Origin: Diplonema japonicum
Lineage: Eukaryota; Euglenozoa; Diplonemea; Diplonemida; Diplonemidae
Direction of reading: 5' to 3'
NCBI GenBank assembly: GCA_964019335.1
Contig: OZ025705.1
Location: 372,001-436,000 of the forward strand
Length of the DNA stretch: 64,000 nt
Position numbers and translations under genes: made by a program. The notes beneath the pieces are model-generated. The model was not told the origin of the DNA. It made no database searches and saw only the letters and a program-made list of their open reading frames with translations. Position 1 is the first letter of the stretch. Every line of letters starts with the position of its first letter. Below, piece after piece: positions 19,001 through 29,039 of this stretch.

Positions 19001-21445
19001 CTTCGTTCGTCTTTGTCATTCTACGGAGACGTTGTTTTCGCTGTGTAAAGAATGAATTGGGGTTTTTTTTTCTTCTTTTTTTCTTTTCTTCTTCAATACC
19101 CTGAACTCTTCCGATTCTATCGGGGATTGTAGTTGTTGATGTTGCATCTCTTTCGAGTTTTGCGTGTTTCGAAACATCTCGTTTATGTCGTGGAACCCAC
19201 CGCCCTCCTCGGTAGTCTTTTTTAATTCTTGAAAAGCTGGGGAGTCACGCGGACTCGAACAGCCCGAAATCTCAAGGAACTCATCGCCATTGTCTTCCTC
19301 TTCCTCGTTGAACATCTGTAAAATAGCCGTTTTTTTTTTCTCTTTCCTTTTTTTTTGTATAACACATACACTTTCATCCATTTTATCCAAGATGATAGCG
19401 ATGAACACGTTGATGAGCACCAGGTTGCCCGTCATGAAAAGCAGGAGAAAGTACAGTGCAGACCAGTCGTTGGTGCTCAGCATCCCATTTTTCATGACCC
19501 CAGCCCACGACTCACCGGTGATGATGACGAAGCATGTCAAGGCCGCTTCCCACAACGTGTTGAAGTTCGGCCGTACGTGCATCGGAAACTTGCCCTCGAA
19601 GAACTCCATTCCCAGGATCGAAAATATAAAAATCTGCAGCACTACAACAAGACTCACATAAGCACCCTCTTTGAAGCATGAGGTCGTCATTCGAAGAAGT
19701 TTGTGTATCGACGGCCACCGTCTGACAACACGCAAAGCACGGAGCATTCTAAACGCACGAAGCGCTGTGAAGGCACTGGATGATCCAGACAACAGGTCGG
19801 GAACGGCGATGGCAACCAGGAAGAAATCGAAGCAGTTGTACCCGTCTTTGAACGTCCGTTTGGGACCCAACCCGGCGATCTTCAGAGTGATCTCAACTGT
19901 GAACAACAGGGTACACGTCATGTTGATCATATCGAGAATGTAAGCAAGATCCTTGTTAATCTCGTGGTGGTCGATGGCGAGGACAAGGATATTGACAAGC
20001 GTCGCAAACAACACAACCTGCTCTGTGTACTTGTGCATAATGAAGGTCTCAATAGCGAACATGACCTTGTGTAGGAAAGAATGCCGTCCAGGTGGGTCGA
20101 GTTCCATTGGTATCTGCGGTATTTCCATCGGCTTCAACTCGTTATTGTCGGTGTTGTCTTCCTTCTCCAACGCTGCTCCGAAAAGCGAGATTTCTCGTCG
20201 TTCCTGATCCGGATCAGACATGGGGTAAGCCGGAGTCTCGGGCGAGACTGTCAATGTCGGTAAGGGCAACGCTGTGACAACCTCGTCGGACACTGCAGAC
20301 AAAATGGAACGCGACGATGCCATAGAGGGGACGGGGCCTTCCTTCTCTCGGTTCGACTGGCTTCCACGTTTCTTGAAGCTCCGCAATATGGTCAACAGCA
20401 TCGGCGCTTCAGAATTTCTCTGCACCAGCTGCACAGCCTCGTCCTCCGTATGCCGCTCCATCTTGCTCTTATTGTTGTAGTACGCGGTGATCAGAACCGC
20501 CAGAAACATGTTCGTTCCGAAAAACGCGCCCAGCACGGTGCAGCTGATGTAGAACACCCATGAGTAAGAGGACGACGAGCTCATCAGCTTGTCCATGTCC
20601 TCCGGCCAGTCGTCTTGGCTGACAACCTTGAAAACCAGGAGCAACGCACGCCCGATATTGTCGTAGTTCAAAGGCGTTTCGGAAAAGAGATCGGTATCGA
20701 TTAGACATTCCACAACAGCGTTGGGAATGGGCGTGCATGATGACGACCCACCGCAGGCTTGAGGACTGCCGTCGATCAAGGAAGGGAGCTGCAAGGACGG
20801 GAATACGTTGTTGTCCGCCTCGATGATTATACAGGTTCTGTGCAGCACACCGCTGAAGAGTTGGATGCCAAGAATGGCGAAGACAAAGATGATGAAGACA
20901 AGCAGGAACACATTGTCTACTATCTGCGGGATGCTCACAAACAGTGCACCCATCAGCGCCCTCATCCCCTTCACCCGCGACAGCGTACGAAGCGGTCGCA
21001 AAACACGCAGCAGCCTGATAACCGAAAAGTTCGAAGCAACCTTCGCCTGCGACATGAGGCTCGCGACTACAATCACGCAGTCCAACACGTTCCACCCCTC
21101 TCGCAGATACGACCCTTTGTGCCACACGAAACCCAGGGCGGTGGCTTTTATGATAAGTTCTAAAGTGAACGCGGTGGTGAAGGTGAGCTCCATGGCCCAC
21201 AGGACGTCCCCGATGCCGGGCACCTTGGAGTACTGAAGCAGCATTGACAAGGTGTTGGACAAGATGATGGCTAAAATGATTAAGTGGAAATAGTGGTTGG
21301 TGTAGATAGAGATGCACAACTCCCTCACTGGGTTCCCCCTCGGTAGGCAGAAAAGCGAGATCTCCTCGGGGATGTAGAAATCATCGCGCTGCCCAACCGC
21401 AGCCTCATCGTCTTCCCCGCCCGAGGCCATCTTTATCCCGGTCAC
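16089..21445 (-). CDS. Four-domain voltage-gated cation (likely calcium) channel with PDZ domain in the II-III linker
   Basis: Five exons on the minus strand: 19370-21445, 19100-19315, 17421-19040, 17248-17388 and 16089-17195, joined by GT-AG introns of 54, 59, 32 and 52 nt. They give 1719 codons in frame. The four repeats each have S1-S6. S4 segments: I (R-L-L-R-V-L-R-P-L-R), II (R-A-F-R-M-L-R-A-L-R), III (F-R-S-L-R-T-V-R-L) and IV (R-V-L-R-V-G-R-L-F-R). Pore loops carry S-Q-D-D-W, T-G-E-S-W, V-G-D-G-W and T-T-E-G-W, an acidic D-E-D-E ring like calcium channels rather than sodium channels. Between repeats II and III a PDZ-like domain is seen (G-W-L-G-L-I-L...S-P-A-E-K-A-G-L...L-V-A-I-N-D). 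The frames meet at 19016-19019 without a true gene boundary, because the 59-nt intron joins them. A second start at 21430 is possible. The first intron is a multiple of three, so retention would not break the frame. Confidence 0.9.
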
Positions 21446-21732
21446 GCATCAATACCTGTCGCCCCCACCCCCTTACCTTCTTCTTCTTTTTTTTTTTGCG
21501 TCTTCGTTTGCTCTCTTTTTTTTTTAAACCCCCTCTTTGGCATCCTGTGTTATAAAGAAAGTGGGGGGAAGGGAGGAGAGGTGATGTTGAAGAACATAGG
21601 AAAAAGAAAAAAAAAACTCATAGTAAAAGACAATCCCTCGAGGACAGCCTCTTGTGGTGTGAGTTCCTATCTCTTAATGCTCCCCTTCTGGAGCTGTCTG
21701 TCTTGATGCGAAGATCGGTCTCCTGTTAAAGC

Positions 21733-22925
21733 CTATTGCAGCCTTGCCTCCGATCGCTGTGAGCGACTTGACCCTCTTTGCCCCGTCCGCAGGGAAGGGC
21801 GTCTTATCCGTCTCGTTCTGCACACTGCGTTGGCTCTCTCCACCAACAGCTTGATTCTGCGTGCCTTCCTCTGCATGTTGTAGACTCCCAGTGACTTACC
21901 GGTTGTCTCCTCAAAGTCGAGTGCAAGTTCAGCTGCCGAAACCTCCGAGTCGGTGTCGCCCTCCACCCATCGCAGCTTTCCCATCCATTCCAGTAGTGGT
22001 TCCCCGAATTGCTCCAGCAGTCCCACCACTGTCCCCAGCTGTGCTGTCGTCGGTACCGGGGTCACTTTGCCTGTCACTTCCCGCTCCCATGGTACGCTTC
22101 TTGCCTGCATCAGCCCTTCGTCCCGCTTTTCCACCACCATTGCCAGGTATCGCTGCAGCTTCTCTAGGTGTTCGAACCCGTTCCCCCTTGGTAGGATGGC
22201 ATGCAGCTCGAGGCAGAGCGGCCATCCCGTCCTGTCGCGCAGTGGTTCCATCTCCTCCCGTATCAGCTCCTCTCGTGCTGGCGGGCACTCGTACAGCTGG
22301 TGGCGTAGCAGTGTTACTGTGTCCGCATGCTTGGTCGGGCAGAGGTCACATTCAAATCCCGACTCGTCTTGTCCTTCATGCGCCGCTGGCTCGTCTTGAT
22401 CTTCCTCTTCTTCGCTCCGTCCCTCGGACTCGTCGTCCTCATTCGTGGGGGGTACACACTTTGGTCCTGCTTTGGCATACGGACTTAGGTAGGGGATCCC
22501 TCCCGCAATTACCCTCTTGATACAGAAAGCTAGATGGCGATCTTTAGCTGTCCTCCAGAGGTCATTCGTTTTGGGATCTGCTCCTTCCCCGAGTCCGCTG
22601 ACCGTCTTCCGTTCCGTTGAGGCGCATCTCTGTCCGGTCCCCGAACTCGATCACCTTGTTGGTCGCCCTTGTCAGGACCTCCGCGATGGGGCACCCTTGC
22701 AGGATACCATTCGTCACCTGGAACTCTGAGCCAACACCTGTCGGGAAACGGAATCGCCGCTTCAGGTTCGCATACATAACTTTCAAGGGGGTCAGTATCC
22801 GCTCGTGCAAACCGAGATCTTACATCAGGCCAAAAGCTATCTGCTGTGGGACTCTGTCGAAACACTTGACAAAATCCAACGCAATGCCGTTGAGACAGAA
22901 AAAAAAAGAAATAACAGTACAGGTA
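21733..22925 (-). mobile_element. Degenerate non-LTR-type retroelement remnant
   Basis: On the minus strand, 22906-22562 encodes reverse-transcriptase palm motifs: A-L-D-F-V-K-C-F-D-R-V-P at the start and G-I-L-Q-G-C-P-I further on, with an in-frame stop between them near 22825. The catalytic Y-x-D-D block is missing, so there is an internal deletion. From about 22555 to 21733 one open frame encodes an acidic segment, a terminal C-x2-C...H...C zinc-knuckle-like motif (C-D-L-C at about 22340), and a basic tail. This is how the ends of many retroelement polyproteins look. Frames are shifted relative to each other. It is a non-functional fossil inserted between the channel gene and the next gene. 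Confidence 0.7.
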
Positions 22926-22965
22926 CAATGTGCAAACGGAAATAGTAAAAAATCCTAATATAACT

Positions 22966-24141
22966 TCAAGCGCTTCTAGTGAAGTGTCTCACATGCGGGT
23001 CCTGCAATATCTCTCGGACCTGCAGCTGAGGGGTCGCGTACAGCTGCCTCGCACGGGGGGACACGACAGGGGAGAAAGGGTTCTCACCGAAGATAACATA
23101 AGGCGAGGCGATGGGGCGTGGTGGGGGTTGTGTGGCGACATTGGTACGGGGAAGCATCTCTGGGCGGATGGGGTCGACAACGGCGGTGATAGAGGTTTTC
23201 TCCGGCACCCTCCATGCGTGGCGTGCTGCTGATGGGGCGTTGTTTCCGCCCCCCGGTGGTCTGGGCGGGATGTCCGCAGGGAGCGTGGTGCGGATTCTTG
23301 TGACCCTCTGCACATTCTCCACTCTCCTCACTGGTGTGTTTGCAAACCTTCCTATTTTTGCCACTGGCGTGGACATTGCCACTTCCGGTGGGTCGTCACG
23401 CCCGTCAACTTCAAACATCACACCAGTGTCCTGCGGCACGTCCCCCATCCACCCCTCATGCGGTAGTTCCTTCATCCACCCCCCTGGCGGTTCATAACCC
23501 TGTCGTCCCCCCTCCACCCCACTCTTCTCCCACTTTGCCATCCTGGCATCATGTGTCAAAGGCTCCTGCTGTCCCTTGCACTGTTCTGCCCCAGGAACAC
23601 CCGTGCCGATTAAGTCGCTTGTTCGTACCCACGCCCTTGCCTCGTAGTCGCCCGGTAGCACGTGTGCCTTGCTTACACCAATACGCCGCCTCGGCCCTTC
23701 CTGTGGTGGTGGGCCCTTTCCACCTTCTTGGAACACAGACACAGCCCCTTTGCCGTTCTGTCTCGTTGTTGTGTGCGGTCCTTGGCGTATTATCTTCTTG
23801 CCGACATATCTTGGTGCTGAGGACAGGCCTGCACGGTTGCTTGGGGAGTGTTCTCGTGTTTGCGACATTTGCGGAGGACTTGCCGTTCTGAGACTGCTGT
23901 TCTGGAGATGAGGCGGGAGCAACCTGGGGCTGGCGGTCCTGGGCGACCCGTGGTGGTGCGGCACCGAACTCGCATCATACTCCTCCGGCAACACGGTGCT
24001 GTGCTGTCCATTGTACACAGGGGCCGCAGGGTGCACGTGGGATTTCTGTGGTGTGTAATCATCGTGACCTGCAACAGGTCCCGGCGTTGAAAGAGTCGGC
24101 GTGGCCCTGCCTGCATGCGGCCGGAAGGTAGGTGTAGGCAT
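22966..24141 (-). CDS. Hypothetical disordered Pro-rich protein
   Basis: A 391-residue protein rich in Pro, Arg, Ser and Thr with no recognised domain, signal peptide or membrane helix. The N-terminal half is low-complexity; the C-terminal half has short ordered-looking patches (V-A-K-I-G-R-F-A-N-T-P-V-R-R and P-Y-V-I-F-G-E-N-P-F). The frame is long, GC-rich like its neighbours and has normal amino-acid diversity, which supports a real gene. A cytoskeletal or scaffold role is conceivable but not shown. Confidence 0.6.
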   Translation of the reverse strand: MPTPTFRPHAGRATPTLSTPGPVAGHDDYTPQKSHVHPAAPVYNGQHSTVLPEEYDASSVPHHHGSPRTASPRLLPPHLQNSSLRTASPPQMSQTREHSPSNRAGLSSAPRYVGKKIIRQGPHTTTRQNGKGAVSVFQEGGKGPPPQEGPRRRIGVSKAHVLPGDYEARAWVRTSDLIGTGVPGAEQCKGQQEPLTHDARMAKWEKSGVEGGRQGYEPPGGWMKELPHEGWMGDVPQDTGVMFEVDGRDDPPEVAMSTPVAKIGRFANTPVRRVENVQRVTRIRTTLPADIPPRPPGGGNNAPSAARHAWRVPEKTSITAVVDPIRPEMLPRTNVATQPPPRPIASPYVIFGENPFSPVVSPRARQLYATPQLQVREILQDPHVRHFTRSA

Positions 24142-24194
24142 CTCCCAACCCCCCCTCCTGTTTTCTCTTTTTTTTTCCCATCAAAAAAAAAAAA

Positions 24195-24228
<34 letters not shown>

Positions 24229-24230
24229 GT

Positions 24231-25610
24231 TCAAAACAGCGAATCTTGCAACTGGATCCCGGGTGGGATGTTCTGCTTGCTAGTGTTTTTGAACTCCGGG
24301 GTGATGCCCTGATCGTCGGGGTGGGTCAGGGGCCGCCCCCATGTGGCCTCCTGGTTCCGTCTGACGAGATTATGGAGACCGACGACCTGGTGCTGGTACG
24401 TCGGGTCAGGGAGGTGCTCTGCGTCGACAACGATCTCCGCTTCTGCGTCGTGAGGAGACGCATCATAGGCGGCTTTGATCTCAGACGTGAAGTCAGAAAA
24501 CAGTTCATGTGGGGTGGGGGACGCGTCGTTGTTACTCTTCATCCGCCGGTGCTTCGCGCGCATGTCGTCCCTATGCCTCGAAGCAAGAACCGACTTCGTG
24601 ACAAACTGGTTCCGCCTCCCATTAATATCAAGCAACGTGACACCCCAGCAATCCTGAAAGTAATTCTCAACAGGGTCCCACCCTATTTTCTGGACAGGGA
24701 CGGGTATATCGGTGTTCGCTCCCAAGTGACCACGGGCTCTCGGGCCGCACACCACCTCCAAAATCCCTGTAGGCGGGATTGTTAAGTTTCTCGGAAAGAC
24801 AAATATAGGGTTTGGGTTTTCATCGGACCACTTCCCGCCAGTGTACTCGTCATCTTCAGCTTGCGGTGCGACCGCTTTCCGACGTTTGAAAATAGTGGCA
24901 ACACGACAATCACCAATGAGCAAGGATCTTGCCTTGCTTAGATTTTGAATGAATAATGTGTCTCTGCTCATCGAGAGACGGATTGTCCCGGGATGGGTTT
25001 TTTTCAACAACGAGATTTCCGTCTCAGGTACGATGAGATCCATCGGTTGGATGGCGTCTCGGACTTCTTGGACGGCTTTGGGAAGCGGGCGATCTTCAGA
25101 GAGGATCACAGCACCGCCACCGTACCTACCGCTGCCTAGCGCACGGCAGACCTGGAATGCTAGTTGGTGCCTAGTACTTGACGTTGGCATTATACCAAGT
25201 GCACGAAGGGTTTTTTTCAACCTCGCCGTGCTCATTACTGCTATGTTTCTAGGGTCGTCTGAGAATTTTTGCATTATTTTCCCCACGTACGCGCGGTCCT
25301 TCTCGGATAAGCTTTTGTCGGACTGCACCAGGTCTGACAGGTCCCCTTGTTCCAGTCGGAGTTTGACATCTCCGGCCTCTCTGTGGTATGGCGTTCCGTA
25401 CATATGTGTCTTGACCTCGCCAAGTGTCATCTGCTGCGGTTGTTCTTTCTCGCCGTCCTCCCAGCTCTTCCATTTTCTGTAGCTCGCGATTTGTTCTTTT
25501 TGATTGTTAGACGTCCGCGGCCACAGGTTTGCGTGGGCCTTCCTGTGGTGCACGTTCAGCAGATTTGTGATTTTTTTGGTGCCTGACATGTTCTCCCCCG
25601 CACACCCCAC
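24231..25610 (-). CDS. Hypothetical protein with lamin-tail-like beta domain
   Basis: A 459-residue protein, or 452 if the second ATG (M-S-G-T-K-K) is used. Residues 1-190 are helical and charged. Residues about 195-335 look like a lamin-tail-type immunoglobulin fold: I-R-L-S-M-S-R-D-T-L-F-I-Q-N-L-S, F-V-F-P-R-N-L-T-I-P-P-T-G, I-L-E-V-V-C-G and G-V-T-L-L-D-I-N-G-R-R-N. The C-terminal ~110 residues are hydrophilic, with A-S-R-H-R-D-D-M-R-A-K-H-R. Lamin-tail domains occur in lamins but also in many other proteins, so nuclear location is not implied. The domain call is from pattern only. Confidence 0.6.
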   Translation of the reverse strand: MGCAGENMSGTKKITNLLNVHHRKAHANLWPRTSNNQKEQIASYRKWKSWEDGEKEQPQQMTLGEVKTHMYGTPYHREAGDVKLRLEQGDLSDLVQSDKSLSEKDRAYVGKIMQKFSDDPRNIAVMSTARLKKTLRALGIMPTSSTRHQLAFQVCRALGSGRYGGGAVILSEDRPLPKAVQEVRDAIQPMDLIVPETEISLLKKTHPGTIRLSMSRDTLFIQNLSKARSLLIGDCRVATIFKRRKAVAPQAEDDEYTGGKWSDENPNPIFVFPRNLTIPPTGILEVVCGPRARGHLGANTDIPVPVQKIGWDPVENYFQDCWGVTLLDINGRRNQFVTKSVLASRHRDDMRAKHRRMKSNNDASPTPHELFSDFTSEIKAAYDASPHDAEAEIVVDAEHLPDPTYQHQVVGLHNLVRRNQEATWGRPLTHPDDQGITPEFKNTSKQNIPPGIQLQDSLF

Positions 25611-25691
25611 TCCCTCCTTTTTTTGTTCTCTTTTTTTTTTTTTTTTTTAAATTATGGAATGGGGGTAGGGAATTTTTTTTTGAAACTGTGT

Positions 25692-25726
<35 letters not shown>

Positions 25727-26043
25727 GTGCTCTTACTCTCCCATCATATCATTCTTTTTTTTTTTGCTGGCAAACAATTTTTTTTTCAGAAGACTGGGAA
25801 GAAAAAAAAAAGAAAAAAAAGAGGGGGGATGGATGATAACTCTTCGTTCACCACATTGCCTCCCTTGACTCACGCTGCTGGGAGAGAAGCGTCACTTTTT
25901 AAAACAAACAAACAAACAAAAAAATAATATTGAGTTAGCCAAATGTACGGGTGAAAAAAAAAAAAAAAAAAAAAAAAAAGAAGAGGCGTAGTGCCGGGAC
26001 TCTTTAGGAGTCAGCGGGATGGTTTTTTGTATCAGTGTCTAGT
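25611..26043. other. Intergenic homopolymer-rich DNA
   Basis: T runs up to about 28 and A runs up to about 25, with one short unique patch at 25835-25900. No gene seen. Confidence 0.6.
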
Positions 26044-26647
26044 CTACTCAAGCTCACTGAGATCGATGTCATTGATGTGTTTCGCGCGACTGAGCTGCTT
26101 ACCACACCCGGGTGCCATGAGGATGAAGGTGGGCATGGCTATGATCGAATATCTCGAAGCAAGGTCCTCATGCTCATCCACGTCCACTGCAATGACCTGT
26201 ACGTCTGGGTGGGTTTCCGCAAAGTTGCGAACCTTTTTTTTTTTTTTCCTAAAAGTTTTTTTTTTTTTTCTTCCATACCGCAGGTTTCACTTTTTGACAC
26301 GGCCCGCACCACGTTGCAGTGAAATAAAGCACCGTTGCTCCCCTCGACACCATTTCGTTGAAGTCATCCCCCTCATCAAACTCATACATTATGCCTGATA
26401 TCTTATCTCCTTTTGTCTCGACTTTTTGTTGTTCTCCCTCCATTTTTTTCTCTTCTTTTTTCTTCTTTCCCTTCATAAACGATGGCGTGATGTAAGATAT
26501 AAAGGCTGCGATCCACGCATGCAGAACATCCAACTTCTCCTGAATCACCTTAGGCATAACAGAGTACACCGGACGCAAAAGCATGCAAATTATAGGAAAC
26601 AGTGCTGTCCAAGGTATGCACACAGGACCGAGACAGAGAAGTGGCAT
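26044..26647 (-). CDS. Membrane-anchored thioredoxin-like protein (two exons)
   Basis: Exon 1 is 26279-26647 and exon 2 is 26044-26232; the 46-nt intron 26233-26278 (GTATGG...AAG) falls in the thioredoxin fold. The joined product is 185 residues. The N-terminus has a hydrophobic segment (L-L-C-L-G-P-V-C-I-P-W-T-A-L-F-P) acting as a signal anchor, followed by a charged Lys/Glu linker. The thioredoxin domain shows L-Y-F-T-A-T-W-C-G-P-C-Q-K with the C-x-x-C redox pair, D-V-D-E-H-E and the cis-Pro motif I-A-M-P-T-F-I. A thiol-disulfide role at a membrane is expected. Without splicing the domain would be truncated just after the active site. Confidence 0.88.
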
Positions 26648-26800
26648 TTTTTTTTTTCTTCTTCTTTTTTCCCCCCAAATTACTGTACACCAAATAATAA
26701 GAAAAAAAACAAAAAAAAAACAGGGGAATAAGAATGAAAAAAGGAAGGGGACGGCAAAAAGCGAAAAAAAATCTAAGGGAAAAAAACCCCCCCCCCTTAT

Positions 26801-28621
26801 CTAAAATAACTTCCTGGCACCGGGGGTTTCCCGCCCAGTGAGTTGTTCAGTTTTCGGCGTCATGGCCTCAAATGCTTCTTTACAAGGTATGTTGTGCTCG
26901 ATGAGGATTTTAGTGAGGGCGTGTGCGGTCTCTTCGGCGGTGTCGTAGATCTGCTGAGGGGCAAAAGTGGTGGCAGGGTTCTGCCTGGCGTTGGAGGAAA
27001 GGGTCTCCACTGTTGAACCGTTCATGGTAATGGTGTCGCAAGCTTCTTTGGCGTTTTGACACGTCTCGAGGAGGCAGTCGGCAAGGGGCTCACCCATTGC
27101 AAGACCATCCTTAACCTGTGTGTACCCGTTCAAGGCTACAACAAGGAGAGCCTCTTGATGTGCATCCGTTGGCTTGTGCTCCCCAGCCGCCTTCAGGTAC
27201 ATCTGGTACCAGTCAGCCGATGCAGGCATATTCCCTTGTTTCCTAGCAAGCCTTGCGAGGTGCAGTATGGTATCCGCAGTCGAGGCTCGTCTATTTGTGC
27301 ATCGTGCTGCTTCGTCGAGCATTCCCATTTCTTCATACATGGCAGCCACGCCTCCCCAGAAGGGCTGCTGGTCAGCTGTTACGGATGGTTGTTGCACAGC
27401 ACGTAGATAATGCTGAAGTGTTAAGCACGGCAGCCGCATGAGCTCGTACGCCATCCCCAGCCCATACCACCCGGATCCGATGTGCTTCCTTGTTGCCTCG
27501 CTGCAGTGTGGTAGCTGCTTTGCCTCGACCGCCTTTTGGTACGCTATAATGGCCACACCCGTCTGCTTCAGCTCGATGGCCTCATGCCCCATCAGCACGT
27601 GCGAGTCCTTACAGCTCACAGGGTCTAGTTTGATGGCCCGCTGGTAATACGTGTACGCTTTATCGTGTCGTTCGCATGCTGAATGATAATCCGCCAGCAC
27701 CATGCACGTCTCGGGACGGTACCTTGCAACGGAGAATGCCCGTCGTGCCAATTGGCAGAGTTCAGCAAGATGCGCTTTTCTTGTGATGAACAGAATGTTG
27801 GAATAGTCGACGATCCCTTCAAAGCGGTATGGGTGCAGGTCGAGGAGGTACTCGAAGACCTCTTTCGACTTCTTCCATTGGCGGAGGTGGCGGCGGGCGG
27901 TTGCAATGTCTTGGAGAATGGCAGGGGCACGGCCGAGCTGCGTCCCAAGCGGGACAAGGAGCTCCACGGCACGATCCCACTGGTGCAGGGTGGAGTAGTG
28001 CTTCGCTGTTGCTAGAATAATGACCCAGTGCTTCCCGTACTGCAGCCTTTGACAAGCTTCAACACCACGTAACGCCCCACCAAGCACAAGAAGCTCCTGC
28101 CAGGAAGCCCAGAGCAACGGCTGCATTTCAACAGACTTCACAAATGCAGCGACTGCCTCTTCTCTTCTCCCCAAGTGCCGCAAAGTAACGCCTCGAAGCC
28201 ACAGTGTGTAAGGATCCACTTTGTTCAATTTTTGAATCTCCTCAAGCACCTCGGAGCAGTACGGGTTGATTACGTTCTCTTGATCTTCGCCGTAGGCAAT
28301 GTGCATCTTTCTTTTTTCCTCGCCGGCTAGATATCTGCTGTAGCACTGCAAGAATACGACCTTCAGGCTCTTGCACCCTTCCAGAGTATGCCAGGCCCGG
28401 AGATATTCAGCGTTGTCGAATGCGGCCTTGGCTAGTAGGAATTTTCGGTGTTCTGTTACATCCACACCACCCAAAGGGCCTCTGCCCTCTTGCCACGGGG
28501 TGAAGGTTTCTCTTTCCTGGGTCAACCCGTGAAGCTGGCTAAGTAACCACCCTGATGACTTAACCATTCCCCTCCATCGGCATTGTTCCGCCACTACTCG
28601 GATCTCTTGCTTATTGTTCAT
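26801..28621 (-). CDS. Anaphase-promoting complex subunit 8 (CDC23), TPR protein
   Basis: A 606-residue TPR protein starting at M-N-N-K-Q-E-I-R; the upstream in-frame extension is Lys-rich homopolymer and was dropped. The middle shows the diagnostic APC8 order: D-L-H-P-Y-R-F-E-G near a family segment resembling D-P-Y-R-L-E; R-Y-R-P-E-T-C-M-V-L-A-D-Y-H-S; Y-Y-Q-R-A-I-K-L-D-P; L-M-G-H-E-A-I-E-L-K; and W-Y-G-L-G-M-A-Y-E-L. At least eight TPR units are visible. APC8 is a scaffold subunit of the cell-cycle ubiquitin ligase. Length agrees with homologues of about 550-600 residues. No introns. Confidence 0.88.
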   Translation of the reverse strand: MNNKQEIRVVAEQCRWRGMVKSSGWLLSQLHGLTQERETFTPWQEGRGPLGGVDVTEHRKFLLAKAAFDNAEYLRAWHTLEGCKSLKVVFLQCYSRYLAGEEKRKMHIAYGEDQENVINPYCSEVLEEIQKLNKVDPYTLWLRGVTLRHLGRREEAVAAFVKSVEMQPLLWASWQELLVLGGALRGVEACQRLQYGKHWVIILATAKHYSTLHQWDRAVELLVPLGTQLGRAPAILQDIATARRHLRQWKKSKEVFEYLLDLHPYRFEGIVDYSNILFITRKAHLAELCQLARRAFSVARYRPETCMVLADYHSACERHDKAYTYYQRAIKLDPVSCKDSHVLMGHEAIELKQTGVAIIAYQKAVEAKQLPHCSEATRKHIGSGWYGLGMAYELMRLPCLTLQHYLRAVQQPSVTADQQPFWGGVAAMYEEMGMLDEAARCTNRRASTADTILHLARLARKQGNMPASADWYQMYLKAAGEHKPTDAHQEALLVVALNGYTQVKDGLAMGEPLADCLLETCQNAKEACDTITMNGSTVETLSSNARQNPATTFAPQQIYDTAEETAHALTKILIEHNIPCKEAFEAMTPKTEQLTGRETPGARKLF

Positions 28622-29030
28622 TGGTTTTTTTTCTTTTTGAAAAAAGTATTTTTTCCCCCCCACCCGTGTGTCGCCTTTTTTTTGGGGGGGGGAGGACAAA
28701 AAAGACAAAAAAAAAGATTTAAGGAAAGGGGGGGGGAAAAAAATACTTTTTTTTTATTTTTTTCTGAAAATTTACCGTTCCCCACCGCGCCCCATGTTAC
28801 TACTTCTGTTCATTCACTAAGCATCTGAAGGTTGCCTTGGTTTTTTTTTTTTTTTTTTTTTCTTTTTTCATTCTTTCAAAAAGGTTTTTTCACTCTTCTT
28901 CTTTTTTTTTTTTTTTCTAGTAGCCAAACTAGTCGTTTCTCTCACATTTTTTTTGGGGGTAAGTTAAAAAAAAGTCATTCTTGTTCTGTGCTAAAGGGGA
29001 AAAAAAATTTTTTTTTATATAACTCGAGCC
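28622..29030. other. Intergenic homopolymer-rich DNA
   Basis: G, A and T runs; short unique patches at 28770-28840 and 28915-28990. No gene seen. Confidence 0.55.
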
Positions 29031-29039
29031 GGGTTTTCA

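Noticed and set aside
22150-22200. GTTCGAACCCG as a tRNA B box
   Set aside because: No A box or cloverleaf fits around it; it lies within the retroelement frame. No tRNA gene was recognised anywhere in the window.
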